Shown piece by piece: positions 48,654 to 57,790 of a stretch of DNA of 64,000 nucleotides. The notes under the pieces are model-generated. The model searched no databases, was not told where the DNA came from, and saw only the letters and a program-made list of their open reading frames with translations. Numbering within the stretch: the first letter of the stretch is position 1; each line of letters begins with the position of its first letter. The stretch is from Streptomyces calvus (lineage in GTDB: Bacteria > Actinomycetota > Actinomycetes > Streptomycetales > Streptomycetaceae). The translations under genes were made by a program, and so were the position numbers. The stretch spans positions 20,585-84,584 of the forward strand of contig NZ_VCNP01000003.1 in NCBI RefSeq assembly GCF_006782915.1, in the 5' to 3' direction.

Positions 48654-49556
48654 ATGAAGACAGACGTCACCTTCCTCAGCAGTGGTCTCACGCTCGCCGG
48701 CATCCTCTTCCTGCCCGACACGCCCACCGCGGGCCGGCTCGCGGCGGTCGTCGTCTCCCATCCGGGCGGCGGCGTGAAGGAGCAGACCGCGAGCGTCTAC
48801 GCCGAGCGCCTGGCCCGTGAGGGCTTCGCCGCGCTGGCCTTCGACGCCGCGTACCAGGGCGAGAGCGAGGGCGAGCCGCGCGGTCTGGAGGACCCGTTCC
48901 AGCGTGCCGAGGACATCAAGTCCGCGGTGAGTTTCCTGACCACCCGCGACGAGATCGACCCCGACCGGATCGGCGCCCTGGGCATCTGCGCCTCCGGCGG
49001 CTACGTTCCCTACGCGGCCCAGACCGACGTGCGCATCAAGGCCGTGGCCACGGTCAATGCGACCGACATGGGATCGGTGATGCGCGACGGCCTCGGCCGC
49101 ACCCAGGACCCGCAGCTCCTGCGCGCGATGCTGGAGTCCGCCGCAGCCGCACGCACCGCGGAGGCCCGTGGCGAGGCCGTTCCGCGGCAGGAATGGATCA
49201 CCGAGGCCGTGGACGCCGAGACCTACGCGTACTACCGCACCCCGCGCGGCCACCATCCGCGCGCGGTCCGGCCCTGGCCCGTCCGCAGCCTCGACCGGAT
49301 CATCCAGTACGACTCGTACGCCTCGATCCACCTCATCGCGCCCCGGCCCTTGTTGATGATCGTCGGATCCGACGCGAACACGGCGTACTTCAGTCGTGAG
49401 GCCGTGGCCAGGGCGGCCGGGCCGAAGGAGCTGTTCGTCGTCGAGGGCGCCACCCACATCTCCCTCTACGACAAGGACGAGCACGTCACCCCTGCCGTCG
49501 CCAGGCTCGGCGCCTTCTACACCACCCACCTCGCTGCCGTTGAAGGGCAGTCGTGA
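48654..49556 (+). CDS. Alpha/beta hydrolase (dienelactone hydrolase-like)
   Basis: 300 aa from ATG at 48654. The oxyanion segment VVSHPGGGVKEQTASVYAERLA and FDAAYQGESEGEPRGLEDP precede the nucleophile elbow GICASGGYV. The acid is probably Asp in LLMIVGSDANTAYFSRE and the base His in VEGATHISLYD. The family resembles YghX/DLH-type and xylan-esterase-like hydrolases. No signal peptide, so cytoplasmic. The MmyB-family regulator diverges from the same gap. Confidence 0.88.
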   Translation: MKTDVTFLSSGLTLAGILFLPDTPTAGRLAAVVVSHPGGGVKEQTASVYAERLAREGFAALAFDAAYQGESEGEPRGLEDPFQRAEDIKSAVSFLTTRDEIDPDRIGALGICASGGYVPYAAQTDVRIKAVATVNATDMGSVMRDGLGRTQDPQLLRAMLESAAAARTAEARGEAVPRQEWITEAVDAETYAYYRTPRGHHPRAVRPWPVRSLDRIIQYDSYASIHLIAPRPLLMIVGSDANTAYFSREAVARAAGPKELFVVEGATHISLYDKDEHVTPAVARLGAFYTTHLAAVEGQS

Positions 49557-49671
49557 CACGGCCGGTCCCGCGCCACCCGCCGACGCGGAACCCGTGTGTA
49601 CGACACGAGAGGCGGCCGCCGGTTCGGCGGGGACCGGTCGCCACTCCCCCACGCGCCCGCGGACGGCGGCG

Positions 49672-49980
49672 TCAGGCCTCAGCGCCGCGCCACGGCGCGT
49701 CCGGCCTGGTGGCGCGGGCGCCGGAGACGAGCCGGAGCGCGTACACAGGACGGGTCGCGGGGTCGTCGTGTACGGGGCCGAGGTAGTGGTGGCCGGTCAG
49801 GTGGCACCAGGCGGGAAGGTCGAGCGGTGCGGCGGCGTCGGTGGCGATCACGTGGACGACGGTCCCCGGCGCCGCGCCGTCGATCTCCTTGCGCAGACGG
49901 AGCAGCAGGGTGATGCAGAGCAGGAGCGGTGCCGTCGACGGTGATGTCCGGACCGGCGGTGCCGGGGACGGCGGGCGTCG
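49672..49980 (-). pseudogene. TusA-like sulfurtransferase gene broken by a frameshift
   Basis: The minus strand reads DITVDGTA in one frame and then, shifted by one base, LLLCITLLLRLRKEIDGAAP, GTVVHVIATDAAAPLDLPAW and CHLTGHHYLGPVHDDPATRP before a TGA at 49672-49674. Together these make a normal TusA/SirA-like protein. The frame change lies at about 49925-49932, where the Cys of the CITL segment follows. No start codon serves the second frame. The gene sits downstream of an MFS gene fragment, a common pairing. Confidence 0.6.
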
Positions 49981-50013
49981 TCGGCGACGGGCGGTGTCCG
50001 GGGTTCGTGAACC

Positions 50014-50146
50014 TCATCTGCGGTAGGCGGTGGCGGCGACGGGCGGTGTCCGCGCTTCGTGGGCGTCATCTGCGGTAGGCGGTGGCGGCGACGGGCGGTG
50101 TCCGCGCTTCGTGGGCGTCATCTGCGGTAGGCGGTGGCGGCGACGG
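50014..50146. repeat. 52-bp tandem repeat at the end of a broken MFS gene
   Basis: Units start at 50014, 50066 and 50118 (TCATCTGCGGTAGGCGG...). Two units are full, the third continues for 29 bases. A degenerate further copy precedes 50014. On the minus strand each unit contains the last codons and TGA of the MFS fragment. Confidence 0.8.
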
Positions 50147-50336
50147 CGGGCAGGAGGGCGAGGGAGAGGATGCCGCCGGTGAGGGCGAGAGCGGGGTAGC
50201 TGGTGGCGGCGACCACGAGGCCGGAGGCCATGCCGCCGGTGGCTCCGGCGACGGCGATGGAGACGTCGACCAGGCCCTGGGTCTTGGCGCGGGTGGCGAG
50301 CGGAACGGTGTCGGTGATGATCGCGGTGCCCGCCAC
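50118..50336 (-). pseudogene. MFS transporter fragment (C-terminal 72 residues)
   Basis: The minus strand encodes AGTAIITDTVPLATRAKTQG, then LVDVSIAVAGATGGMASGLV and PALALTGGILSLALLPAV before the stop. This is the last two helices of an MFS transporter, including the conserved loop T-x-P-xx-R-x-x-TQGLVD. Nothing upstream continues the frame: the next 160 bases hold the promoter side of the MBL hydrolase gene. The gene has lost about 80% of its length. Confidence 0.7.
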
Positions 50337-50499
50337 GAGGCCGGAGTTCCAGCCCGGTCCGAGCTCTCCGTCCCTCTTCGTTCCGTCCCTCCGGCCCGGG
50401 GCGGGCGCTGCCCGGGGCCGGACGGTGGGTGTGAACCGCTCGGGGGCGGATCACTCGGAACGGGACACGGGACGACGTCGGTGCGGAAGGGAGCCGATC

Positions 50500-51336
50500 A
50501 TGACGGGCACACCGGCCGAGGGCACGGCGGAGATCCTCTTCATCGGAAACGCCACCTTGCTGATCCGCTACGGAGAGCTGACGCTCCTCACCGATCCGAA
50601 CTTCCTCCACCGCGGGCAGTTCGCCCACCTCGGCTACGGACTGGTGTCGCGCCGGCGCACCGAACCGGCCCTGGACGTCACGGAGTTGCCGCACGAGGAC
50701 CTGGACGCCGTGGTGCTGTCCCATCTGCACGGCGACCACTTCGACCGAGTGGCCCGGCGCGGACTCGACCGCGGACTGCCGTTCGTGACCACCCCGCACG
50801 CCGGCCGCATGCTGAAAGGGCTGTACGGCTTCCGTCACGCCACGGGCCTGCGCACCTGGCAGAGCCGCACCGTGCGGCACGGCGACTCCTTTGTGCGCAT
50901 CACCTCACTGCCCGGCCGTCACGGACCCGGCCCCGCGCGGATGCTGCTCCCGCCGGTGATGGGCAGCCTGCTGCAGTTCGGCGACCGCTCGGGCGAAACC
51001 CGTCTCGTCGTCTACCTCTCCGGCGACACCTTGATCTACGACGGTCTGCGGGAGATTCCCCGGCGGTACCCGGACATCCACCTGGCGGTTCTGCATCTGG
51101 GCGGCACGACCCTGCCGGGCGGGCTGCTGGTCACCATGGACGCCGGACAGGGCGCCGACCTGCTCGACCTGGTGCGGCCGCGCCGGGCCCTGCCCGTTCA
51201 CTACGACGACTACACGGTGTTCACGTCCCCGCTGGACGACTTCCTCGCCGAGGCCCGGCGCCGCGGCCACGGCGCGCGTCTCCTGCGGTGCGCTCCGGGC
51301 GAGCGGGTGACCGTCGGCGTCCATGCCGCTCACTGA
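50500..51336 (+). CDS. MBL-fold metallo-hydrolase (UlaG-like)
   Basis: 278 aa from ATG at 50500 with AAGGGAG 7 bases upstream. The zinc motif is His75-x-His77-x-Asp79-His80 (LSHLHGDHFD). Further ligands fit TSLPGRHG, YLSGDT and PVHYDDY near the C-terminus. The start ILFIGNATLLIRYGELTLLTDPN is typical of the UlaG/L-ascorbate-lactonase-like group. It would hydrolyse a lactone, phosphoester or similar bond in the cytoplasm. It is monocistronic and converges on a terminator. Confidence 0.88.
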   Translation: MTGTPAEGTAEILFIGNATLLIRYGELTLLTDPNFLHRGQFAHLGYGLVSRRRTEPALDVTELPHEDLDAVVLSHLHGDHFDRVARRGLDRGLPFVTTPHAGRMLKGLYGFRHATGLRTWQSRTVRHGDSFVRITSLPGRHGPGPARMLLPPVMGSLLQFGDRSGETRLVVYLSGDTLIYDGLREIPRRYPDIHLAVLHLGGTTLPGGLLVTMDAGQGADLLDLVRPRRALPVHYDDYTVFTSPLDDFLAEARRRGHGARLLRCAPGERVTVGVHAAH

Positions 51337-51482
51337 CGCGCACCGGCTCCTGCGGCGATCGGCACAGTCCCGGCCGACGACGTGCGGGCGGCGGAGGTGA
51401 CGTCGCGGCGCTGCTCCGCCCGCCGTTGCCGCCCGACCGGGTCACCGTCTCCGTGCCGCCCCACCGCCCCACCGGACTGTGC

Positions 51483-51506
51483 GGGCCCGCCCTGAAGGGC
51501 GGGCCC
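51483..51506. terminator. Bidirectional terminator between convergent genes
   Basis: Perfect stem GGGCCCGCCCT-GA-AGGGCGGGCCC. Confidence 0.78.
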
Positions 51507-51527
51507 GTCGTGCCGGGCGCGGCGAGG

Positions 51528-52937
51528 TCAGTGCCGGCCTGTCGGGTTCAGCAGGATGGTGCCGGAGTCGTTCGCCGGATTGCCCTCGTTCGGCATCGTG
51601 TACGCGAAGAACGCCCGGCCGGCGGCGTTCTTGACGACCTCGTCGACGCGCAGGCCGAAGGTGAAGGTGGCGGAGGCGTCCTCCAGGACCGGCGTGTCGA
51701 CGAAGCAGACGTAGTCGCCCTCGGAGCCCTCCCAGCCGGGTTGGCAGGCCTCGGGCACGGCGGTGGCCGTGGTGCCCGGCGGCAGGTCGACCCAGAAGCT
51801 GATCGGTTCGCCGCCCGAGCGGAGGGAGGCCAGCCAGGCGGGGCCGTGGTTGGCGAAACCGATGTCGACCGACACCGTGCTGCCCTGGCGGGCCCGCAGC
51901 CGCTCACCACTCAGGTCGAGGTCGAAGGTGTTCGCCGTGGGGAAGTCCATCTCGGCGTAGCGGGTGTAACCGGCCGGATCGGTGTCCGGCACGCGGACCA
52001 GTTCCAGCGGCGCCCCCGTACCTGCCTGGTAGTCGCCGTCGGCCAGCATCTCCCGCGCCTGATCGGCGGGCACGGCGCTGAAGCTGTAGGAGAGCGCGTC
52101 GTAGAGGGCGAAGCCGGCCGTCTCGACCGGGAAGGGCGCGCTCAGCCCGTACGCGGCCTCACCGGCGAATTCGCTGTCGAAGACGCAGAGCGCCGTGGAT
52201 CTGCCGAGCAGGTCGTCGGGGTCACGCGGGTCGTACCAGCAGTTCTCGAACGCGCCGGGGAAGGACAGTCCCCTGCTGCCGGAGATCCGCAGCACGACGC
52301 CGTCGCCGCCCAGTCCGCCCGCGTTGCGGAAGCCCAGCGGCGCCTGGAAGGTGTCACCGGCCTGGAAGCCCGCGGGCTCGGACAGCTGCTTCATCAGCAG
52401 CTCCGGGCCGCCCACGAGGACGTCCACCGTGTGCCCGGTGAAGGCCAGGCCGTCGCCCACGGCCGTGATCTCGATGGAGCCGGTGTCTCCGGCGGCGCTC
52501 TCGTCGGTCACGTCGAGGCCGATGCCGCCGAGGTCGTTGTAGTCCTCGCCGGCGTAGATCTCGGAGCCGCCGCAGGTGGCGACGAGCCCGTCGACGGAGC
52601 AGCCCTGCCACCCGCCGAGCCCGGAGAAGTCCACCGCGGCGACGCCGGCGAGGGAGCTCGCGTCCACGGTGACCGTGTAATCGCCGGTGTGGATCGGCCA
52701 GATGACGCCGTCGTCGTCCGGTACCGGCTCGCCGGGTGCCCGCAGACCCAGCTCGATCTCGGGCTCACCCGGCTCGTTCGGGTCCGGGTGCAGGGAGAGG
52801 TTCACGCTGTCGGGGCCGGTGACCGCGACCGGCAGCGGTTCCTCCTGGGCCCGGGCGGGAACGACGGACGCGGTGCCGGCCAGCGCGGCCAGCACGACTG
52901 CGGAAACGGTACGCCGCACGGCGGCGAAGGGCGTCAT
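51528..52937 (-). CDS. Large secreted beta-sandwich (DUF11/CARDB-like) protein
   Basis: 469 aa from ATG at 52937. A signal peptide (FAAVRRTVSAVVLAALAGTA, cleavage near ARAQ) precedes three regions: PVAVTGPDSVNLSLHPDPNEP to about 150, GGPELLMKQLSEPAGFQAGD to about 310, and LDLSGERLRARQGSTVSVDIGFANHGPAW to the end. The last matches CARDB/DUF11 domains, with PPGTTATAVPEAC and PNEGNPANDSGT. Cysteines come in pairs. There is no sortase signal, so it is probably released. Such proteins are common, and functions are unknown. Confidence 0.8.
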   Translation of the reverse strand: MTPFAAVRRTVSAVVLAALAGTASVVPARAQEEPLPVAVTGPDSVNLSLHPDPNEPGEPEIELGLRAPGEPVPDDDGVIWPIHTGDYTVTVDASSLAGVAAVDFSGLGGWQGCSVDGLVATCGGSEIYAGEDYNDLGGIGLDVTDESAAGDTGSIEITAVGDGLAFTGHTVDVLVGGPELLMKQLSEPAGFQAGDTFQAPLGFRNAGGLGGDGVVLRISGSRGLSFPGAFENCWYDPRDPDDLLGRSTALCVFDSEFAGEAAYGLSAPFPVETAGFALYDALSYSFSAVPADQAREMLADGDYQAGTGAPLELVRVPDTDPAGYTRYAEMDFPTANTFDLDLSGERLRARQGSTVSVDIGFANHGPAWLASLRSGGEPISFWVDLPPGTTATAVPEACQPGWEGSEGDYVCFVDTPVLEDASATFTFGLRVDEVVKNAAGRAFFAYTMPNEGNPANDSGTILLNPTGRH

Positions 52938-53168
52938 GAAACCCCCGTGGAAGTAGGACAGCGGGCGCACCGGATCGGTGACGCGTATGCATGACTCACG
53001 AGCGGGCCGGGAGGTTGTCCGGGAAACCGGGGAACTCCGGGGAACACCAGGGAAAGGCGGGGGGCCGGGGTGAGGGGGCATGGGGCGGCGTGTTCGGGCG
53101 GGGACGGGGCATCCGGTAGCACACGGGCCGGCCGGCCCGTGTTCGCGTGTAGGACTTCGGAGGCTTCC

Positions 53169-53411
53169 ATGATGGTCGTCGGCATCGTTGCCGTGTGCGT
53201 GGTGATCGCTGTGCTCGCCTTTCTCCTGCCGCGTCTCTCCCGGCACCCGCAGAACGGGGCGCAACGCTCTCTCGGCGTCGGCTCCCGGGCCGGTTCCAAG
53301 GCTCCGGGCCCGCTGGGACGCCTGCTGAGCAAGCCCTTCCGTTCCGGCTCGCGCGCGGTCGGACGCAGTGGCTCCGCGGGTCGGCGGATGCGGGGGCGGC
53401 TGCCGTTCTGA
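53169..53411 (+). CDS. DUF6411-like small membrane protein
   Basis: 80 aa from ATG at 53169 with GGAGG 5 bases upstream. One N-terminal helix (MVVGIVAVCVVIAVLAFLLP) is followed by a conserved basic tail: RLSRHPQNGAQRSLGVGSRAG, then GPLGRLLSKPFRSGSRAVGRS and GSAGRRMRGRLPF. This pattern (hydrophobic anchor, then Gly/Ser/Arg-rich tail ending in PF) is a widespread Streptomyces family of unknown function. Confidence 0.72.
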   Translation: MMVVGIVAVCVVIAVLAFLLPRLSRHPQNGAQRSLGVGSRAGSKAPGPLGRLLSKPFRSGSRAVGRSGSAGRRMRGRLPF

Positions 53412-53671
53412 CGTACCGGCGAGGCGCGTTGAGGAGTGCGGAAAGGGGCGATTCCGCCGGGCGGCGGCGGTGTGCCTCGACTCGGCGCAGACGCCAAGCG
53501 GCACCGCCAGGAGCGTCAAGGGTTCTCACAGGACGCCACGAAACGCAGCAAGTGCCCGCTGACGTGCGGGACTTGTCCGTACGCGGGCATGCCGCTGTGC
53601 GGACGGGCGTGTGCACCGTCCGCACATCGGATGTGTCGGGGCCGGGCGACCCCGGCGGCGGGAAGAGGGGT

Positions 53672-53684
53672 TTGAAACGTTCAA
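53672..53684. promoter_or_regulatory. LacI-like palindrome at the 3' end of the GH106-like gene
   Basis: TTGAA-ACG-TTCAA, directly before the stop codon of the GH106-like gene on the plus-strand side. It resembles the site upstream of that gene (56749-56762). Confidence 0.4.
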
Positions 53685-56600
53685 TCAGAGGGTGGACTGG
53701 GCGTACGGCACCAGACGGACCGGGCCCACGAGTCCGTGGTCCTGGCGGGCGACCGAGCCGAAGACCTCCGGACGGGTCGTCCGCAGACGGTTCACCAGCG
53801 GTGTCGCCACTTCGATCTCGATGGTGTTCTCGCCCCGCCGCAGCAGCGGGCCCACGTCCACGACGGGGCGCATGCGGTCCGCGGGGCCCGTGTCCCTGCC
53901 GTTGACCGTCACGCGGAAGGTGTCGCTGACCTGCCCCAGGTCCAGCAGGGCGCCGTGGGCGGGGCTCCAGTGGTCCGGGAGCACCACGGTGGTGCGGTAC
54001 CTGCCGACGCCGGCCGAGTCCGCCAGTCCGGGAATGCGCGACCAGGGCAGTAGTGCGTCCAGCACCAGGGTCCGGCGTACCGTCTCGGTCCGGGTCGCGT
54101 CCGGGCCGGGGAACCAGTCGTCGACCTCCAGGTGCCACCGGCCGGGTTCGATCGCGGCGGGCACGGCCGGGAGGGTGGTGGTGACCGTGCGGCCCTGCGA
54201 CAGGCGCGTTCGGTACGTGCCGCCCGCGGCGGCCCGCACGGCGAGTCCGTCAGCGGTGAACAGCACCTCGTCGGCGTCCGAGGAGACGGCGTGCGGGCGG
54301 TTGCCGTTCCGGTCGCCGAAGAGGCCCGGCCGGCCGAGCGCCACGATCGCCGTCTGGCCCGGTCGCAGCGCGAGGCGCAGGGTGACCTCGTCGCCCCGCC
54401 GCGTGTACCGTCCGGCCCGCTCGGCCCGGCCCGTCCACGGGTCCAGCAGGTAGGGCACGAACTCCCGTCCGCGGGTGCAGCGCAGGGTGACGTCGTGGTC
54501 GATCGCGGCGACGGGCGGCTTGACGGTCTCGGCGTGCTTGCCGTTGCACAGGTAGTAGAAGTCCGCCTCCTCGGTCACGCGGTGGGCGTTGAGGAGCGTC
54601 GAGGCGGAGGAGTGGCGGACGTCCGGAGTGACGCCGAGGGCCGTGAGCGCGTCGCCGACCGCCGCCTTGTCGGTGACCCGCACCACGGTGGGCAGGGCGA
54701 GCAGACGGTCCAGGACGTCCCGCAGCCGCTCGGTCTCCCCGGGCGCCGACACGCCCGGTGTGAGCGCCTGGTCGAATCCGCCCAGGAGCACCGTGGGCAG
54801 TCCGGCCTCGGCGAAGCGGAGCAGCTTGCGGGCGTCGTCCAGGGCGAGGGTCGGGGTGGAGCCGTGGAAGAAGTCGCCCTCGACGAACAGGGCCTTGTAG
54901 GCGGGGCCGTCCGGTGCCAGCCGGCCGCCCGCCACCCGGGCGTTCGGCAGGTCCAGCAGCGGGCCGCTGAGGAACTGGTGGGTCCAGCCGAGCGGGACAC
55001 CGGTCGAGGTGAACCAGGACGCGCCGATGCCGGTCGCGCTGTAGCCGGTCTGCCGGAACACGGCGACGTCGACGCGGACCGTGCCGGCCTGGAGGACCTG
55101 GTGGACGCGGCCGAGGTAGCCGGCGACGTCCTCGGCGTGCCGCCAGGTCGGCTGCCGGGGGCCCCAGGACTCGCTGTAGCCGGGCGTGCCGTTGTACGGG
55201 CTGAAGGCGGCGAAGCCGGGCCACTGCGACTCCGGGGCCTTGGCGTAGGAGAAGCCGTGCAGGACGGTCTGGTTGACGCCCGCCGCGTAGGCGCCGCCCA
55301 TGGTGCGCAGCACCCGGTCCCAGGTCGTGCTGTAGGCCGCGCCGTTGTAGGCGCCCGACTCGCAGGAGAGCACCGTGCGGCCCGCCATGTCCCGGCCGCC
55401 GGCCAGGCAGCGGTAGTCGTCGAGGTTCTTGAAGCCTAGGGACTCCCCCTCGGCGATGTCGAGCAGCGCGGCGGAGGCGATGGAGTCGGTCTGCAGTCCG
55501 TACGGCTGGGCGCGCAGGGTCATGCCGAGGGTGTGCGCCCAGTCCCTCAGGGCGCGCACGTGGTGGCGGTTGAACAGGTCGGACACGGTGGCCCAGAAGT
55601 CGTGCCTGATCTGCCGGGTGAGCTGGGCGTCGAAGGCGAACACCTGGTTGCTGTCGTCGACGACGACCGCGGGCAGGAGGGGCAGCAGGGCGCGGCCGGT
55701 GCGCTTCTCGAACTCTTCCGGCAGCCGCCGCGTCCAGACCAGTCCCTCGGTCTCCAGTTCCACGGAGTCCTCGAAGAAGGCGCCGCCCGCCGCTCGCAGC
55801 AGGCGCCGCAGGGAGCCGGTGAGGATCCGGTGCTCCCAGAAGTCCGTGACGGCGCTGGTGCCGGCCGCGCTGAGGTGGTCGACCACGTAGGCGGCGGGGG
55901 CGGTGTGCGGTCCCGACTCCGGCTGCTGCCCCGAGCCCCGCTGCCAGTACGAGATCAGCACCCAGTCGCCCTCGGCGGGCGCCGTCCAGGTCAGGGTGTT
56001 GCCGGTGACCGTGCCGGTCAGGTCGCGGACGCTGTCCAGGGCGAGCCCGGTCTCCTTGCGCGTGGAGTGGGCGGTCTCCACGCGGGCCGCCTGGACGGCG
56101 AGGAGCCGCTCACCGGTGACGCCGGAGGCGGCCCGGTGCGCGGGCGGGGGCACCGGGCCCCGGTAGGTGGCGCCGCCGGCCAACGAGACCCGGCCGTAGG
56201 CGAGTTCCTGGGCAGCGGCGTCGTCGTCGGGGGTGACGCCGGGGACGGCCGTGGGCCAGCTCGGGCCGAGGCTGATGTCCACGGTGAGGCCGCGCCGGGC
56301 CGCCCGGCGCAGTGCCGCCTCGACACCGTCGCGCCAGGGACCGCTGCCCCAGCCGTACCGGGCGGTGTCCAGCAGTGACTTGTCCCGGATGCTGTGGTGC
56401 ACCGCGGCGATCTCGGCGCCGCCGAAGCCCGCGTCCGCGATCTGGTCGATCTCGCGGGCGATCTCGTCGGGGTCCACGAGCCCGTCCGGCCACCACCACC
56501 GGAACTTCGGGCGCACCGACCGGCCGGGTGCGGCGAACCAGTCGGCGGTGTGCCCCGCGGCATCGGCCCGGTCGGGTGCGGCGCCGGCCCGGTCGAGCGC

Positions 56601-56708
56601 GGCGGCGGGCGCGGTGGCGCCGAGGGCGGCCGCGGCTCCCACGGTGACCGCCGTTGCGAGGACCGTGCGTCTGGACATCCCGCCACGCTGCGAGACGAAT
56701 TCGTGCAT
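53685..56708 (-). CDS. Secreted GH106-like alpha-L-rhamnosidase
   Basis: 1007 aa from ATG at 56708; MSRRTV at 56678 is an alternative. SRRTVLATAVTVGAAAALGA is a twin-arginine-type signal. The catalytic part begins RPKFRWWWPDGLVDPDEIAREI and IADAGFGGAEIAAVHHS, as in GH106 rhamnosidases, and continues with FKNLDDYRCLAGGRDMAGRT and QTVLHGFSYAKAPESQWPG. The last ~130 residues form a galactose-binding-like domain (PGRWHLEVDDWFPGPDATRT, VTVNGRDTGP). It would release rhamnose from plant glycosides or pectin. A LacI-type palindrome lies 41 bases upstream of the start. Confidence 0.85.
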   Translation of the reverse strand: MHEFVSQRGGMSRRTVLATAVTVGAAAALGATAPAAALDRAGAAPDRADAAGHTADWFAAPGRSVRPKFRWWWPDGLVDPDEIAREIDQIADAGFGGAEIAAVHHSIRDKSLLDTARYGWGSGPWRDGVEAALRRAARRGLTVDISLGPSWPTAVPGVTPDDDAAAQELAYGRVSLAGGATYRGPVPPPAHRAASGVTGERLLAVQAARVETAHSTRKETGLALDSVRDLTGTVTGNTLTWTAPAEGDWVLISYWQRGSGQQPESGPHTAPAAYVVDHLSAAGTSAVTDFWEHRILTGSLRRLLRAAGGAFFEDSVELETEGLVWTRRLPEEFEKRTGRALLPLLPAVVVDDSNQVFAFDAQLTRQIRHDFWATVSDLFNRHHVRALRDWAHTLGMTLRAQPYGLQTDSIASAALLDIAEGESLGFKNLDDYRCLAGGRDMAGRTVLSCESGAYNGAAYSTTWDRVLRTMGGAYAAGVNQTVLHGFSYAKAPESQWPGFAAFSPYNGTPGYSESWGPRQPTWRHAEDVAGYLGRVHQVLQAGTVRVDVAVFRQTGYSATGIGASWFTSTGVPLGWTHQFLSGPLLDLPNARVAGGRLAPDGPAYKALFVEGDFFHGSTPTLALDDARKLLRFAEAGLPTVLLGGFDQALTPGVSAPGETERLRDVLDRLLALPTVVRVTDKAAVGDALTALGVTPDVRHSSASTLLNAHRVTEEADFYYLCNGKHAETVKPPVAAIDHDVTLRCTRGREFVPYLLDPWTGRAERAGRYTRRGDEVTLRLALRPGQTAIVALGRPGLFGDRNGNRPHAVSSDADEVLFTADGLAVRAAAGGTYRTRLSQGRTVTTTLPAVPAAIEPGRWHLEVDDWFPGPDATRTETVRRTLVLDALLPWSRIPGLADSAGVGRYRTTVVLPDHWSPAHGALLDLGQVSDTFRVTVNGRDTGPADRMRPVVDVGPLLRRGENTIEIEVATPLVNRLRTTRPEVFGSVARQDHGLVGPVRLVPYAQSTL

Positions 56709-56748
56709 GAGTACACCCCAGGGGAGTTCGGGTTGCGCATCCGGGAGA

Positions 56749-56762
56749 TTGAATCGTTTCAA
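56749..56762. promoter_or_regulatory. LacI-type operator upstream of the GH106-like gene
   Basis: TTGAA-TCGT-TTCAA, a perfect 14-bp dyad upstream of the gene on the minus strand. Confidence 0.6.
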
Positions 56763-57168
56763 TTCGTGTCGAACGCGGGAACGTTAAACCGCGCGGTTCA
56801 GGCCGGTCAAGGTGTGGAACAGCAGGCTTTTCCTGACGCCTCGTCAGGGATGCGGGGTGCCGCTGACGAGGGCTGACGGCTCCGGGGCGCGCGCACAGGC
56901 CTCGTTGTGCCTTCCCGGGCGCGGGCCTGAAAGCGGCGGTCGCGGGGCGCGGGCGCCGGGACCGAGAGCGGCGGTCGCGGGGCTCGGGCGCCTGGCCGCG
57001 GCGTCGCCTCAGCCTGGTCGGCCGCAGCGGGCCGCCGTCCACACCGACGTCGGCATCGGCGTCGACGGCCCGCCCGTCCGGCCGCGAGGCGTCCTAGGCT
57101 CTGGAGGCGCGCGCCGCCCGGGCGCGTCGGGCCGGTGCCCGCAGGCCGTACGAAAGGAGCGCCACGCC
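56763..57168. other. Intergenic region with a short direct repeat
   Basis: No credible gene. A 26-bp direct repeat with one mismatch (AGCGGCGGTCGCGGGG...) occurs at 56932-56957 and 56967-56992. The last bases carry the AAGGAG of the acetyltransferase gene. Confidence 0.45.
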
Positions 57169-57783
57169 GTGACGCACGCCCAGGAGGACGACGTCCGTGC
57201 CCGGATCGCCAAGGGGCTCGTCTACACCGAGTCGGAGGCGGCCTTCCAGGCCCCGCGCCGCCGCACCCGCCAGATCTTCGAGTACAACCACACCCCGCCG
57301 GACGACACGGAGAAGCGCCGCTCGCTGCTCCTCGCGATCTTCGGGTCCGTCGGTGAACGCACCGTCCTGCTGCCGCCGTTCCACGCGGGGTTCGGCAGCA
57401 ACGTCCACATCGGGGACGACTTCTTCGGCAACGTGAATCTCACCTTCGTCGACGACGTCGACATCCGCATAGGCGACGGAGTCATGATCGCCCCGAGCGT
57501 GACGCTGACCACGACCGGCCATCCGGTGCACCCTTCGCGGCGCGCCGACTTCGGGCGCTTCTCGGAGCCGATCGTGATCGAGGACAAGGTGTGGATCGGC
57601 AGCAACGCCGTCGTCCTGCCCGGCGTCCGCATCGGCTACGGGTCCGTCATCGGCGCCGGGAGCGTCGTCAGCCGCAGCATCCCGCCGATGAGCGTCGCGT
57701 TCGGCACGCCGTGCCGGGTCGTCCGCCCGATCACCGACGAGGACCTGCACCCCCGCTCGGCCGGGCAGGAGCCCTTGTCCTGA
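57169..57783 (+). CDS. Maltose/galactoside O-acetyltransferase (LbH hexapeptide family)
   Basis: 204 aa from GTG at 57169 with AAGGAG 9 bases upstream. A helical Mac domain (ARIAKGLVYTESEAAFQAPRRR) precedes the left-handed beta-helix: PPFHAGFGSNVHIGDDFFGNVN, MIAPSVTLTTTGHPVHPSRR with the catalytic His, VIEDKVWIGSNAVVLPGVRIG and VVSRSIPPMSVAFGTPCRVV. It transfers acetyl from acetyl-CoA to sugar hydroxyls as a trimer. It converges with the P450 gene (7 bases apart). Confidence 0.92.
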   Translation: MTHAQEDDVRARIAKGLVYTESEAAFQAPRRRTRQIFEYNHTPPDDTEKRRSLLLAIFGSVGERTVLLPPFHAGFGSNVHIGDDFFGNVNLTFVDDVDIRIGDGVMIAPSVTLTTTGHPVHPSRRADFGRFSEPIVIEDKVWIGSNAVVLPGVRIGYGSVIGAGSVVSRSIPPMSVAFGTPCRVVRPITDEDLHPRSAGQEPLS

Positions 57784-57790
57784 CGAACCG

